From Flavobacteriaceae bacterium UBA3339 (GTDB lineage Bacteria; Bacteroidota; Bacteroidia; Flavobacteriales; Flavobacteriaceae), in the NCBI GenBank assembly GCA_002360925.1, contig DERN01000001.1, positions 12,642 to 76,641 of the forward strand: a stretch of DNA of 64,000 nt. The letters are read 5' to 3'. The notes beneath the pieces are model-generated. The model was not told where the DNA came from and made no database searches. It saw only the letters and a list, made by a program, of their open reading frames with translations. A program made the translations under genes and the position numbers. Below, one piece after another: positions 54,301-63,300 of the stretch (positions are counted from its first letter, which is position 1; each line of letters starts with the position of its first letter).

Positions 54301-55727
54301 CATCCGTAGCAAGTTTGGGCTTTTTGCCAATGGCTTTAAGTACAAGTGCCGGAGCAGAAGTACAGAAACCTTTAGCAACTGTTGTTATAGGAGGACTGAT
54401 TTCGGCAACTGCATTAACCTTATTCGTGCTGCCGCTGTTATACCTTGTGTTTATGAAAAAGAATAAACCAACGAAAAATAGTAAAATAAAAGATATAAAA
54501 CCTGTATTGTTAGTGTTTTTATTCTTAGGAATCTCGCAGAATATTATGGCACAAAGTCCGATAAATGTAGATAAAGCTATCCAAATAGCTTTAGAAAATA
54601 ATTCTCAACTTCGATCTAAAGATCTTGATATTCAATCTGTCAAAAAACTCAGTAGTACAGCATATGAACTGCCTATGACTGATTTTAATTTTCAGTATGG
54701 AAACACAGACGGATTTGAAAAGAATGATGGTATTAAAATATCGCAGACAATACCATTTCCGACACTATTTGGAACAAAGAAGAATTTAATCGAGGAACAA
54801 GTAAAAGGTCAGGAATGGTCGAAGGAATTGACAAAAAATGAATTAACGAAGCAAGTAAGGTCATATTATTATCAGTTGGAATATTTAGAGCATAATACTT
54901 CTGTTTTGAATTATTTGGATAAAATCTATGTCGACTTTATACGTGTTGCCGAATTAAGATATAAAACAGGAGATATAGGTAAATTAGACGTGAATACGGC
55001 TATTACTAAAAAAGGAGAAATCAATCTATTGTTACAACAAAACGATATTTTAAAACAAAATACGTATCAGTCGCTTAAGAATCTAATGCAAACGGAAGAA
55101 GAATTTATTATAGTTCCGCAATCTAATTATGAGCCCTTGTTGCTAACATCTTTTATTGACAGTAATTCTATTAAAAACCATCCAAGCATTCAATTATTGT
55201 ATCAGGAAGCTAAAATAATCGAGCAGAATAAACGAGTTGAACGTGCAAATGGATTACCCAACTTTACAGTAGGGTATAACAATGTTTCTGCAGTTGGTTT
55301 ACATACCAGAAATGGTATAGAGCGTTTTTACGACCGAAATCAGCGGTTCAATTCGTTTGAAGTCGGTATCGCTATTCCATTGAATTTTGGAGCTACCAAG
55401 GCAAAAATCCGTTCTCTTGATTACCAGAAACAATCATTGGAACTGAACGCCCAATGGCAGGAACAACAGCTAAAAACGGAATTTACAAATGTTTTAAGGC
55501 AATATGAGCAGTATGTAGCACAGTTTACTTATTTTAAGGAACAGGCTCTTCCAAATGCTGAAGAGATTATCAATGCAGCAAAGTTGGGTTACAGCACAGG
55601 AGATATTTCGTATGTAGAATATCTATATGGCTTACAGACAACAGCCGACATTCAGCTTAATTATTTAAAAAGCATACAGCAAATAAACGAAGCTGTAACG
55701 CTTATCAATTCATTAATTAGTAAATAA
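51366..55727 (+). CDS. CusA/CzcA heavy-metal RND transporter fused to a TolC-family outer-membrane factor
   Basis: A 1453-residue protein with GTG start. Residues 1-1035 are an HME-RND pump: 12 membrane helices, TM4 motif GAIDFGLIVDGSLIVVE near residue 400. Residues from about 1040 begin a signal-peptide-like segment (VLLVFLFLGISQNIMAQS) and then an outer-membrane-factor domain (AIQIALENNSQLRSKDL). So inner-membrane pump and outer-membrane exit duct are one reading frame; the internal signal may be cut. It exports metal (Cu, Co/Zn/Cd or Ag) with the adaptor next door. Confidence 0.93.
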   Translation: MLDNIIKFSVKNKFIIGLMTLLLIIWGVWSATKIPIDAQPDITNNQVQVITLCPTLAGQEVEQLVTFPVEQSVVNLPNVEEIRSISRFGLSVVTIVFKDEVDIYFARQLVIEKLKEAEEQIPDGIGTPELSPVSTGLGEVYQYILHPKKGSEDKYSAMDLRTMQDWIVARQLYGTAGVAEVNSFGGLLKQYEVSVDPNRIKAMEVSISDIFTALEKNNQNTGGAYIDKKPNAYFIRGVGLVTSLEDVRNIVVKNTGNVPVFIKDVAEVKFGNATRYGALTYNGEVDAVGGIVMMLKGENTSEVVKRIKEKIPVIQNSLPDDIVIEPYLDRTDLIERAISTVEKNLIEGALIVIFVLILFLGNMRAGLIVASAIPLSMLFALAMMRLFGVSANLMSLGAIDFGLIVDGSLIVVEATMHHLGLRKTKHVLTQNEMDEEVFQSAKRIRTSAAFGEIIILIVYIPILTLVGIEGKMFTPMAQTVGFAILGALILSFTYIPMMSALCLSKKPITKKNFSDKMMNYLQSIYRSLLEKAIKVKYVVIAVAVGLFTISIFMFSRMGGEFLPKLGEGDFAFHCILPQGTSLTQSLETSMQASRIIKEFDEVKMVVGKTGAGEIPTDPMPPEATDLMIILKPQDEWKTKKSYDELSNEMMERLEVIPGVFFEANQPIQMRFNELMTGIRQDVAVKIFGENLDSLLIYANKANAIIQTVEGVTAPQVERVAGLPQINIEYDRTRIANYGLNIKDINDIVSTAFAGKSAGVVYENERKFDLVVRLDKQHRSSIEDVSNLFIPLPNGDQIPLSQVATIDYKLGPAQISREDGKRRIYVGFNVQGRDVASVVNEIQDRLTEQVKLPTGYYFTYGGQFENLQKATNRLLIAVPIALLLIFILLYFTFHSFKEAILVYTAIPMSAIGGVFALLLRDMPFSISAGVGFIALFGVAVLNGIVLIATFNRLEKEGWNDIIPRIIEGTKTRLRPVLMTASVASLGFLPMALSTSAGAEVQKPLATVVIGGLISATALTLFVLPLLYLVFMKKNKPTKNSKIKDIKPVLLVFLFLGISQNIMAQSPINVDKAIQIALENNSQLRSKDLDIQSVKKLSSTAYELPMTDFNFQYGNTDGFEKNDGIKISQTIPFPTLFGTKKNLIEEQVKGQEWSKELTKNELTKQVRSYYYQLEYLEHNTSVLNYLDKIYVDFIRVAELRYKTGDIGKLDVNTAITKKGEINLLLQQNDILKQNTYQSLKNLMQTEEEFIIVPQSNYEPLLLTSFIDSNSIKNHPSIQLLYQEAKIIEQNKRVERANGLPNFTVGYNNVSAVGLHTRNGIERFYDRNQRFNSFEVGIAIPLNFGATKAKIRSLDYQKQSLELNAQWQEQQLKTEFTNVLRQYEQYVAQFTYFKEQALPNAEEIINAAKLGYSTGDISYVEYLYGLQTTADIQLNYLKSIQQINEAVTLINSLISK

Positions 55728-55735
55728 GACAATAT

Positions 55736-57016
55736 ATGAAACGTAATATAAATAAGATCGTTTTTAGCGTTTTTGTCCTTATGGCAGTATTTATTTTTAA
55801 TGCTTGCAAGAATAGTGAAAAACATTCGGAGAATGATGGACATAATCACGATACAGAAAAAGAGACGGAAACAGACCAACACAAAGAAGAAAACGTTGCA
55901 GTTTTGACTGATGAGCAGATGAAAGCCGCAGGTATTGAGATTGGAATGATTGAACAAAAACAGTTATCTGCAACATTAAAAGCTAACGGTTCTTTGCGAG
56001 TTCCTAATAGTAATAAGGCAAATGCAACCTCATTATTTGGTGGAGTAATAAGATCGCTTAATGTAGAAATTGGAGATTTCATACGTAAAGGACAGGTAAT
56101 TGCTACTATTTCAAACCCGCAATTTATACAGTTACAGGAAGAATATCTAAGTATTAATAGCCGAATAGAATTTGCGGAACAAGAATTGGCAAGACAACGA
56201 GAGTTAAACGATGGAAATGTAGGTGCAAAGAAAAACCTGCAAAATGCCACAGCTGAATTGAATACGTTGAAAACACGTAAATCTTCTTTAAACCAACAAA
56301 TTCAGATGATGGGGATTAATCCGAATTCTTTGTCAAATTCTAACCTTAAATCGTCATTGGTTGTTACCAGTCCGATAAGTGGAACGGTTAGCAATGTTTT
56401 TGCCAAAATCGGCAGTTATGTAGATGTGTCTTCACCAATTGCCGAAATAATTGAAAACACTGCGCTACATTTAGACTTACAGGTATACGAAAAGGATATT
56501 CCGTTAATCAAGAATGGTCAAAAAATAGATTTTGTTGTTACCAATAATCCAAATAAAACTTACACTGCCGAAGTGTATAGTATTGGTTCATCGTTTAGCG
56601 GTAGTAGTAAAACGATTGCAGTTCATAGTAAGATTGTAGGCGATAAAACAGGTTTGATTGACGGAATGAGCATAACGGGTATGGTGAGTTTGGATGATGT
56701 ATCAAGTCCAGCTGTTCCTAATGAGACGATTGTTAATTCTGATGGTAAGTATTATATCTTTTTGGTTAAAGAGCAGCTAGAAAAAACACATGAACACAAA
56801 AACGATGAAGCTCATAATCATAATAACCACGACCACGATTCAGAAAAGGGAACTCAATTTGTAAGAATGGAAGTTATCAAAGGCGCTTCTCAATTAGGTT
56901 ATACGGCGATAACGCCTGTAGGTGAAATTCCGCATGGTACACATATTGTGATAAAAGGTGGATTTTTCGTAAATGCGAAAATGAATGATACAGGAGAACA
57001 TGGTCACGCTCACTAA
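55736..57016 (+). CDS. RND efflux periplasmic adaptor (CusB/CzcB-like)
   Basis: A 426-residue lipoprotein (cysteine in FNACKNSE) with His-rich ends: HSENDGHNHDTEKE after the signal and EHKNDEAHNHNNHDHD near residue 360, suitable for binding metal. The body is an HlyD-type adaptor: lipoyl half-motifs around GGVIRSLNVEIGDFI, a coiled coil, and the beta-barrel. It lies 8 bp after the transporter gene and links the two transporter halves. Confidence 0.93.
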   Translation: MKRNINKIVFSVFVLMAVFIFNACKNSEKHSENDGHNHDTEKETETDQHKEENVAVLTDEQMKAAGIEIGMIEQKQLSATLKANGSLRVPNSNKANATSLFGGVIRSLNVEIGDFIRKGQVIATISNPQFIQLQEEYLSINSRIEFAEQELARQRELNDGNVGAKKNLQNATAELNTLKTRKSSLNQQIQMMGINPNSLSNSNLKSSLVVTSPISGTVSNVFAKIGSYVDVSSPIAEIIENTALHLDLQVYEKDIPLIKNGQKIDFVVTNNPNKTYTAEVYSIGSSFSGSSKTIAVHSKIVGDKTGLIDGMSITGMVSLDDVSSPAVPNETIVNSDGKYYIFLVKEQLEKTHEHKNDEAHNHNNHDHDSEKGTQFVRMEVIKGASQLGYTAITPVGEIPHGTHIVIKGGFFVNAKMNDTGEHGHAH

Positions 57017-57028
57017 AAATAATTTACA

Positions 57029-57370
57029 ATGAAAAAGAGCATTGAACAAAAATTATTGCAGAAAAATACCAATCCTACAAGTATGCGGATTTTGGTGTAT
57101 GACTTCTTAGAACAGCAACAAGTAGCAATGTCCTTGTCAGAAATAGAAAGCCATTTTTACAAAGCTGATAGGGTTACTATTTATCGGACTTTAAAAACCT
57201 TTGAAGAAAAAGGCATTGTACATAGTATACAGGAGAATACAACAACAAAGTATATTCTATGTGACGACGGATGTAATGAAAATACTCATAAAGATTGGCA
57301 CTTGCATTTCTATTGTAAAATTTGCAAATACACGACTTGTAAAGAAGATTTTGTGATCCCTCAAAGTTAA
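57029..57370 (+). CDS. Fur-family metal regulator, truncated by an in-frame stop
   Basis: Encodes 113 residues of a Fur-family protein: winged helix (SLSEIESHF, DRVTIYRTLKTFEEKG) and the metal-binding HLHFYCKIC near residue 90. A TAA at 57368 ends it before the usual C-terminus. The same frame continues for another 26 codons to TAG at 57449-57451 with DYRIDEIKLFGKGICENC, the expected second CxxC of the structural zinc site. Full length would be about 140 residues, the normal size. It is the last gene of the metal operon and is presumably its regulator. Confidence 0.85.
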   Translation: MKKSIEQKLLQKNTNPTSMRILVYDFLEQQQVAMSLSEIESHFYKADRVTIYRTLKTFEEKGIVHSIQENTTTKYILCDDGCNENTHKDWHLHFYCKICKYTTCKEDFVIPQS

Positions 57371-57451
57371 GCGAGGGATTACAGAATTGACGAAATAAAA
57401 TTATTTGGTAAGGGTATTTGTGAGAATTGCTTAAAAGAGGGTTTGCAATAG
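57371..57451 (+). pseudogene. In-frame C-terminal extension of the Fur gene after the stop
   Basis: 26 codons plus TAG in the same frame as the upstream Fur gene, separated from it only by TAA at 57368-57370. It encodes the missing C-terminal tail, including ICENC. No frameshift is needed. A single base change in an ordinary codon could explain the stop. Confidence 0.85.
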
Positions 57452-57462
57452 CATTGCAAACC
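57440..57462. promoter_or_regulatory. Candidate Fur-family operator TGCAA-N5-TTGCA (site 2) in a 10-bp stem
   Basis: GGTTTGCAAT-AGC-ATTGCAAACC is a perfect palindrome holding TGCAA (57444-57448) and TTGCA (57454-57458). The TTGCA starts 18 nt before TAACTTTG at 57472, the same geometry as site 1. It may also act as a weak terminator of the metal operon. Confidence 0.55.
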
Positions 57463-57471
57463 TTCACTATT

Positions 57472-57479
57472 TAACTTTG
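57472..57479 (+). promoter_or_regulatory. -7 promoter box TAACTTTG of the transglutaminase gene
   Basis: Exact TAnnTTTG match ending 15 nt before the ATG at 57495, with the operator in the upstream position. Confidence 0.6.
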
Positions 57480-57494
57480 CAATAAGTAAGTGCT

Positions 57495-58196
57495 ATGGAA
57501 AATTACCTTAATGAAACGAATATTCTTGACTACTCAAACACCTCTATACAAAAGTTGTTAGAGCAAAAAGAGTGGGGAAACTTGAACACTGTTTGTAAAG
57601 TAAAAGCGATATACAATTTTGTAGGTGACGAGATAAAATTTGGTTACAATGTTTCTGACTACATTCCAGCATCACAAGTATTGAAAGACGGTTACGGACA
57701 ATGCAATACTAAAGCAACCTTGTTAATGACTTTGTTGAGAGCAGTAGGAATACCCAACCGTATTCATGGATTTACCATTGACAAAGCATTACAAAAAGGA
57801 GCAATTACAGGTTTTTGGTACAATTTGTCTCCCAAAAATATCTTACACAGTTGGGTTGAAGTTTGGGTAAACGATCAATGGTATTTTTTAGAAGGAGTAA
57901 TAATAGATAAGCTTTATCTAACAAAATTACAGAAGCAAAACCAAGATTGCAGAACCACTTTTTGCGGTTTTGGAGTTTACACCGATAGTTTTGAAAATCC
58001 TCCTATTGAATGGAATAACAACAATACGTTTATTCAGAACAAGGGCATCAATCAGGATTTTGGTGTATTTGACACACCTAACGATTTTTATTCAAAACAT
58101 AAGCAGAAGCTCAACGTTTTTAAACGGTTTGTTTTTCGGAACATCGTCCGGCATATAATGAATAATAATGTGGAAAGAATTAGAAGTGGTAAGTAA
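57495..58196 (+). CDS. Transglutaminase-like cysteine protease-family protein
   Basis: A 233-residue protein of the transglutaminase-like superfamily. Active-site Cys in GYGQCNTKATLL near residue 74, His in ILHSWVEVWVND near 118. The third catalytic position, usually Asp, reads WYFLEGVIIDK, with Glu (or the Asp a few residues on) available. No signal peptide, so probably cytoplasmic. It has its own promoter with a Fur-type operator, which places it in the metal regulon. Confidence 0.85.
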   Translation: MENYLNETNILDYSNTSIQKLLEQKEWGNLNTVCKVKAIYNFVGDEIKFGYNVSDYIPASQVLKDGYGQCNTKATLLMTLLRAVGIPNRIHGFTIDKALQKGAITGFWYNLSPKNILHSWVEVWVNDQWYFLEGVIIDKLYLTKLQKQNQDCRTTFCGFGVYTDSFENPPIEWNNNNTFIQNKGINQDFGVFDTPNDFYSKHKQKLNVFKRFVFRNIVRHIMNNNVERIRSGK

Positions 58197-58273
58197 AATA
58201 ATAAAAAAAGAGAAATGAAACAGCAACATAAATACGAAGCGTAGAAAAGCTATTTGTAGTTACTAATTTAACA

Positions 58274-58302
58274 AAATAAGCCTTATATTATAAGGCTTAT
58301 TT
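58274..58302. terminator. Bidirectional intrinsic terminator
   Basis: A 13-bp perfect stem, AAATAAGCCTTAT / ATAAGGCTTATTT, with an ATT loop between convergent genes, T-rich on the plus side and A-rich on the left. Confidence 0.88.
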
Positions 58303-58328
58303 ATTTTTTACTAGTTCGTTAATATATA

Positions 58329-59399
58329 TTATTCTATTACTTTATTGATATATTTAGAATTCATAATTCTTACAATACCCATATAGTCCAGATTTAGTTT
58401 AACGGTACTTCCTACTTTGTAATTATTCTTGTTTTCTCCTAAATCCAATACGGTTATATCAGATGTTGCGGCTTCTATAATCACAGAATCATCTGCCGAA
58501 GTCAAGTGTTTTATATCCACATCTAACAATCCTATATCAACAAGTGCCCGAATGGTTTTCTTTCCGATGTCGTTTGTATCGAATTTTGGAGTTTCACCAT
58601 CTACATTTACACCAAGCTCACCAGAAGGGACAATTGGTTTTTCGTATAATTCAATAATTTCAGCTCGCAGTTCAAATATATTTTGTTTTAAATTTTCGTA
58701 AGGAGTATGATTATAGGCATTGGTACCCATAAAAAGTGTTTCGCCAACTCTAAAATGATTTATTTCTAAGGGAAGCGATTTGTTTTCAATTAATGGAATC
58801 GTCACTGATGAACCTCCTGAAAGATACTTTATTTTAATACCATGTTTAATTTCTACCAATTGGCGGTATAGATTTAGCTGATTAAGCTTGTCTGTATTGG
58901 GCAATACGCCATATAAACAAGACAAATTGCTACCAATTCCAACTATTTCAATATTCTTTAATTCAAGGACAGCAACGAATAAATCTAAAAAGCCATCACG
59001 CATTACACCTTCTCTTAATTCGCCAAGGTCTATCATAAGTATTATCTTGTGAATAATCTTTTTCTTTGCCGCTTCTTCGTTTAAAAGTTGGATGGTATAA
59101 ATATCAGAATTTAAACTGATATCAGCATATTTGATAATATCCTGAATAACACCTTTTGCGGGCGGTTTTATATAGATGGTCTGACAATCGGGATTGATGT
59201 CTTTTACGATCTTTAAGTTTGTAATCCTAGAATCGGAAACACTTTTAGGTTTTAAATCAAGAAGGAGCTGGAGGTATTTTTTGTGTCCGCACAGAATTTT
59301 TGTAACTGCCGACCATTCAATGTCGTTCTCATTAAAAAAAGTATTTAAATAATAATAGTTGTGTTCAAATTTTTTCTTATTAAGTATAATATGTGCCAT
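58329..59399 (-). CDS. Alanine/ornithine racemase-family PLP enzyme
   Basis: A 356-residue PLP enzyme with the alanine-racemase N-terminal barrel. The PLP lysine is in SAVTKILCG near residue 34, with YLSGGSSVTIP near 193 and HFRVGETLFMG near 215 around the phosphate. It lacks the usual C-terminal alanine-racemase domain; the group includes ornithine racemase (OrR). It starts 1 bp after the GNAT gene ends, so they form a two-gene operon. Substrate amino acid is not certain. Confidence 0.87.
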   Translation of the reverse strand: MAHIILNKKKFEHNYYYLNTFFNENDIEWSAVTKILCGHKKYLQLLLDLKPKSVSDSRITNLKIVKDINPDCQTIYIKPPAKGVIQDIIKYADISLNSDIYTIQLLNEEAAKKKIIHKIILMIDLGELREGVMRDGFLDLFVAVLELKNIEIVGIGSNLSCLYGVLPNTDKLNQLNLYRQLVEIKHGIKIKYLSGGSSVTIPLIENKSLPLEINHFRVGETLFMGTNAYNHTPYENLKQNIFELRAEIIELYEKPIVPSGELGVNVDGETPKFDTNDIGKKTIRALVDIGLLDVDIKHLTSADDSVIIEAATSDITVLDLGENKNNYKVGSTVKLNLDYMGIVRIMNSKYINKVIE

Positions 59400-59400
59400 C

Positions 59401-59844
59401 CTATTTTTTTAGTCTCATTTCAAGGTACTTATTAGTAAATCCCAGTTTTTCGTAAAGATATTTAGCCGGGTTATCCTTTTCAACATGCAACGCAATATTT
59501 CCTTTGCTAAACTCGATTACTTTGCTCATAAGTATTTTACCAATGCCTTTTCCTCTATAATCCTTATGGATTGTAATATAAACCAAAATGTTTTCCGGGA
59601 TATATTCACGCATTCCCGTCTCATTTATAATACTAAGACCAATTAGCATATTTACATCATAAATACCTACAATAAAACCCGATGTTTCTTTTTCATTCAG
59701 TTCATTAAAGGTATAACGAATACATTTTTCAATCGCACTTTTTTCGTCTTTAAACTCATCTAAATGTTTAAATAGAAAATCAATAAATTCATTCTTTTGT
59801 TCATTTGTTGGGATATGCTTTAAATCCCATTTTTCAATCTTCAT
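59401..59844 (-). CDS. GNAT-family N-acetyltransferase
   Basis: About 147 residues from the ATG at 59844; a TTG at 59862 would add six residues. The acetyl-CoA loop is DYRGKGIGKILMSKV near residue 100, and the C-terminal KYLYEKLGFTNKYLEM is typical. It is upstream of and nearly touches the racemase gene. The two might act on the same amino acid, for example by N-acetylating the product. Confidence 0.88.
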   Translation of the reverse strand: MKIEKWDLKHIPTNEQKNEFIDFLFKHLDEFKDEKSAIEKCIRYTFNELNEKETSGFIVGIYDVNMLIGLSIINETGMREYIPENILVYITIHKDYRGKGIGKILMSKVIEFSKGNIALHVEKDNPAKYLYEKLGFTNKYLEMRLKK

Positions 59845-59862
59845 ATTGTATGTTTTTGTCAA

Positions 59863-60327
59863 TAATACACTAAACTAATGAAATTTGAATGTTATTTTGC
59901 ATTTCTAATATGTATTAACATGTTTTTAGGATAATAATTTAATTTCGTGTACCTAAAAAAATGTCGTTTAGGATTAGTTTACTGGTTTTATTTAATAATT
60001 AAAAGGAATTTATATATCAAATAAAGCATATAAAAATCTAAACTTTATATTCATCAATTTCTTTAAAAGTTCTTTTTGTTTTGTACAGACTTTTCCAAGT
60101 TACATACAGTCTAAAAAAAGCACTCTTTATATTTATCATAACTACTAAATGATTGTTATAAATCATATTGGTAAAATTACCTGTTTTTAAGAAATAGGTA
60201 ATTTTACCTATTCATACTCTTCTGTTTTAAGCTAATTTTATAACCATAGAATCAACCCGATTTAAACGTACTTAGGGTAATGTTTTGGGTGCTGATTTTT
60301 AATAAGTTAAATGACTAAATATACAAT
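59863..60327. other. Long intergenic region upstream of the giant secreted protein
   Basis: About 465 bp with no gene that I can see, between the divergent GNAT gene and the giant secreted protein. It holds the double palindrome at 60170-60208. No TAnnTTTG box is clear for either gene. Confidence 0.5.
60170..60208. promoter_or_regulatory. Paired GGTAANNTTACC palindromes
   Basis: GGTAAAATTACC at 60170-60181 and GGTAATTTTACC at 60197-60208. Each is a GGTAANNTTACC palindrome, and the two are perfect reverse complements of each other, so a 12-13 bp hairpin with a 13-15 nt loop is also possible. They lie 27 nt apart start to start and about 120 bp before the ATG at 60328. Binding site or attenuator are both possible. 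Confidence 0.5.
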
Positions 60328-63300
60328 ATGAGGAATAATTGTTTTCTTATTTTATTACTATTTGCAATAGGTATAGTAAATGCCCAATCTTATCAACCGC
60401 TAAGCTTAGATGGGTTTAATGAAGATGTGATTGCCAATGGAGTTGGAATTGCTTCGTCGAGTACAACTAATGATATGGATGGAGTGAATTACTGTCTTCG
60501 CAGTTTGGATTGGAAGTTAACCGCTGAATCAATGCCGTTGACAACCGGTTTGCCTACGAATGGGCTCATTTATTCTCAAGAGTCGACGACACCTAATTTG
60601 CTGTTTCAACTTCAAGATTACAGTAATAACAATGCTATTCAGTTAAGAGCATCTAGGAATACGATTATTTCTAATGTACAAGGACAAGTAAAGGCGAAGG
60701 TTGTACATGTTTTAGCCACTTCAACTCTGGCTACCTTACAGTGTATGGTCACATTTGAAGATGAGAGTTCTCAGGTCTTATCAAGAGGGTTACCCGATTG
60801 GTATAATGGAATAAATCCAGCAGTAGCTTATCAAGGATTTGGTAGAGTTGATCGCTTAAGTAATATAGTCGAATCTTCATCAACTAACCCTAGATTATAT
60901 CAATTTCCTATACCTATTAATCCTGAAAATCAAACGAAAGCAATTAAGTCTATTACATTTTTACATGTAGGAGGACAGGGAATTATTAGTGTTTTTGGCG
61001 CCACAGCTGAGCTGTTTGATTCTTGTCCAAATCCAACATCGATTATCATCAATCAAATTACTTCCTCTACCGCTAAAGTTAGTATTGCTCCACCGAACAT
61101 AGCACCGGCTGGAGGATATGATTTCGAAGTGAGAAGCAATGGAAATCCTAGCTCTGGAACAACAGGATTAGTAATAAGTGGATCTACGGTTGCAAGCAAT
61201 TTAACAGTTGTTTTGACGCATTTAGCTAGTGGAGAAACCTTCTATTTTTATGTGAGAGCTAAGTGTAGTGCAACAGAATTTGGAGATTGGCTAGGCCCCT
61301 TTATTTTCACTACTTTGTGTGAATCGCGAGGCGCTTTTAGTGAAAATTTTGAGTCACAACCTATAGGGTCAACAAACAATGCTAGTTTGCCTCCCTGTTG
61401 GGGAAAAATCACCACTGGAAATGGGTATACATACACCAGTAGTGCTTCTGCTTATTCCGGAATTCACAGCTTATATTTATACAATAGCAACCAAAATACA
61501 GGTGATTTACTGGTCGTATCTCCTCCAACAAATCAGTTAGGAAATGGAGGGTATCGCGTTCGATTTCGAGCGAGGAGTACATCTTCTGCTTTATCTACCT
61601 TAAACGTAGTTACCTTAGAAAATCCCAATACGACTGTCGGTATGCGATCTTTAGCAACCATACCATTGACTACTTCATTCAAAGAGTATTTCGTGAATTT
61701 TCCGGCTGGAACGGCTAACTTTTTTGGATTAGCCCATGGTTTGAGCGATGTGTATCAAGCAATCTATATCGATGATATTCGTTTTGAGCCCATTCCTTCG
61801 TGTATTGTACCCACCGATTTAACTGTTTCAGCGGTAGGTTTATATACAGCAACCATCGCTTGGACAGCCACGTCATCACCTAATACGGAAGGATATACAT
61901 ATGAAATACGAACTTCAGGAGAAGCGGGCAGTGGAAGTACTGGATTAGCTTTTTCAGCACGTGTAGATTCAAATACAAGAGCAGTAAACCTTACTAATCT
62001 CGTTCCAGGAACAACGTATCACGCTTATGTGAAAGCGAATTGTACCACAACAGATGAAAGTTATTGGACAGATGCGGCAACGTTCACTCCCAATTGGTGT
62101 ACGCCAAGCTATGGAAATGGATCCTCTAATCACCGAATTACAGTAGTGAATATAGCTGAAATCGGGTTTACCGACCAAATCCCTTCTTATACCCAAAGAG
62201 ATCGAACAGCCGAGTCTATTCCTGATTTACAAGCTGGAAGTAGCTACACGTTTAATGTAACTACTACGGGATATACGGTTATGGGAGTGGCCATTGATTT
62301 TAATAACGATGGCGTTTTTGATCAACAGACAGAAGTATTAGCTTTACCTGACTATATTGTCAATAATACCCAAGTGTATACAGCTCATGTGATGATACCC
62401 AATACTATCGCTTCTGGTAATTATCGCATGCGTATTTGGAATCGCGGTGCGAATGCTGGTGGAGGAATCGGAGCTGATCCCTGTGGTGTTTATAATTATG
62501 GAACATGGGCCGATTATACCGTAAAGATTCAAGAAGTGACACCACCTCCTGTAGCTATAAATCAAGTATTTTGTAAAAATGAAAATAAAAAAGTAGGTGA
62601 TTTAATCGCTACTGGTGAAAATATCAAGTGGTATGCTAGTGAAACAGCAACAACAGCGTTATTATCCTCTACATTACTAAGCAGTGGGACTTATTATGCT
62701 ACGCAAACCCTTGGAGGACAAGAAAGTGCTCGTCGAACGCCTATTCAAGTGGAAATAGACGATCCTAAATTAAATTCGATTAGTGTATCTTCCTCTTTTC
62801 AATATGGCACCCAGACCCAAGTGATACTAGTTGGTATTAGAAGTGTATTGGGACCATACGTTTTAACTTGGTATGAAACGGAAACAGGTGGAACGAGTAT
62901 TCCTACACCCGATATGGCTGCGTTACCCGTAGGCACCCATGTATATTGGGTCAGTACATTTAGTACTGCAGGCTGTGAAAGTAAAAGGAGTAAAATTAGC
63001 TTGGTTGTTAATCCATTGACTCTCTATATTATTCCTACAGCCGTAACCAAATTCTATGGAGATGCCGATCCTGAGTTAAGGTATACGATTTACGGTGGCT
63101 ATAGTGGGGTACCATTAACAGGAAGTTTAGTTCGAGAGCCAGGTGAAAATGTCGGTTCTTATGTGATTCGCCAAGGGACTTTGACCGCTACTGCGAATTA
63201 TAGTTTGACTATGACTGCAGCCGCCTTGACAATTTCACCCGCTCCATTAAGGGTAACTGCAGATGCAAAAACCAAAGAAATGGGGGCTATCGATCCTATT

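Noticed and set aside
55846..56250. 134-codon minus-strand frame inside the CusB gene
   Set aside because: A by-product of codon bias in the His/Lys/Glu-rich adaptor gene; no known family.
58215..58244. Short ATG frame (nine codons) after the transglutaminase gene
   Set aside because: Too short, no conservation visible, and it lies just before a terminator.
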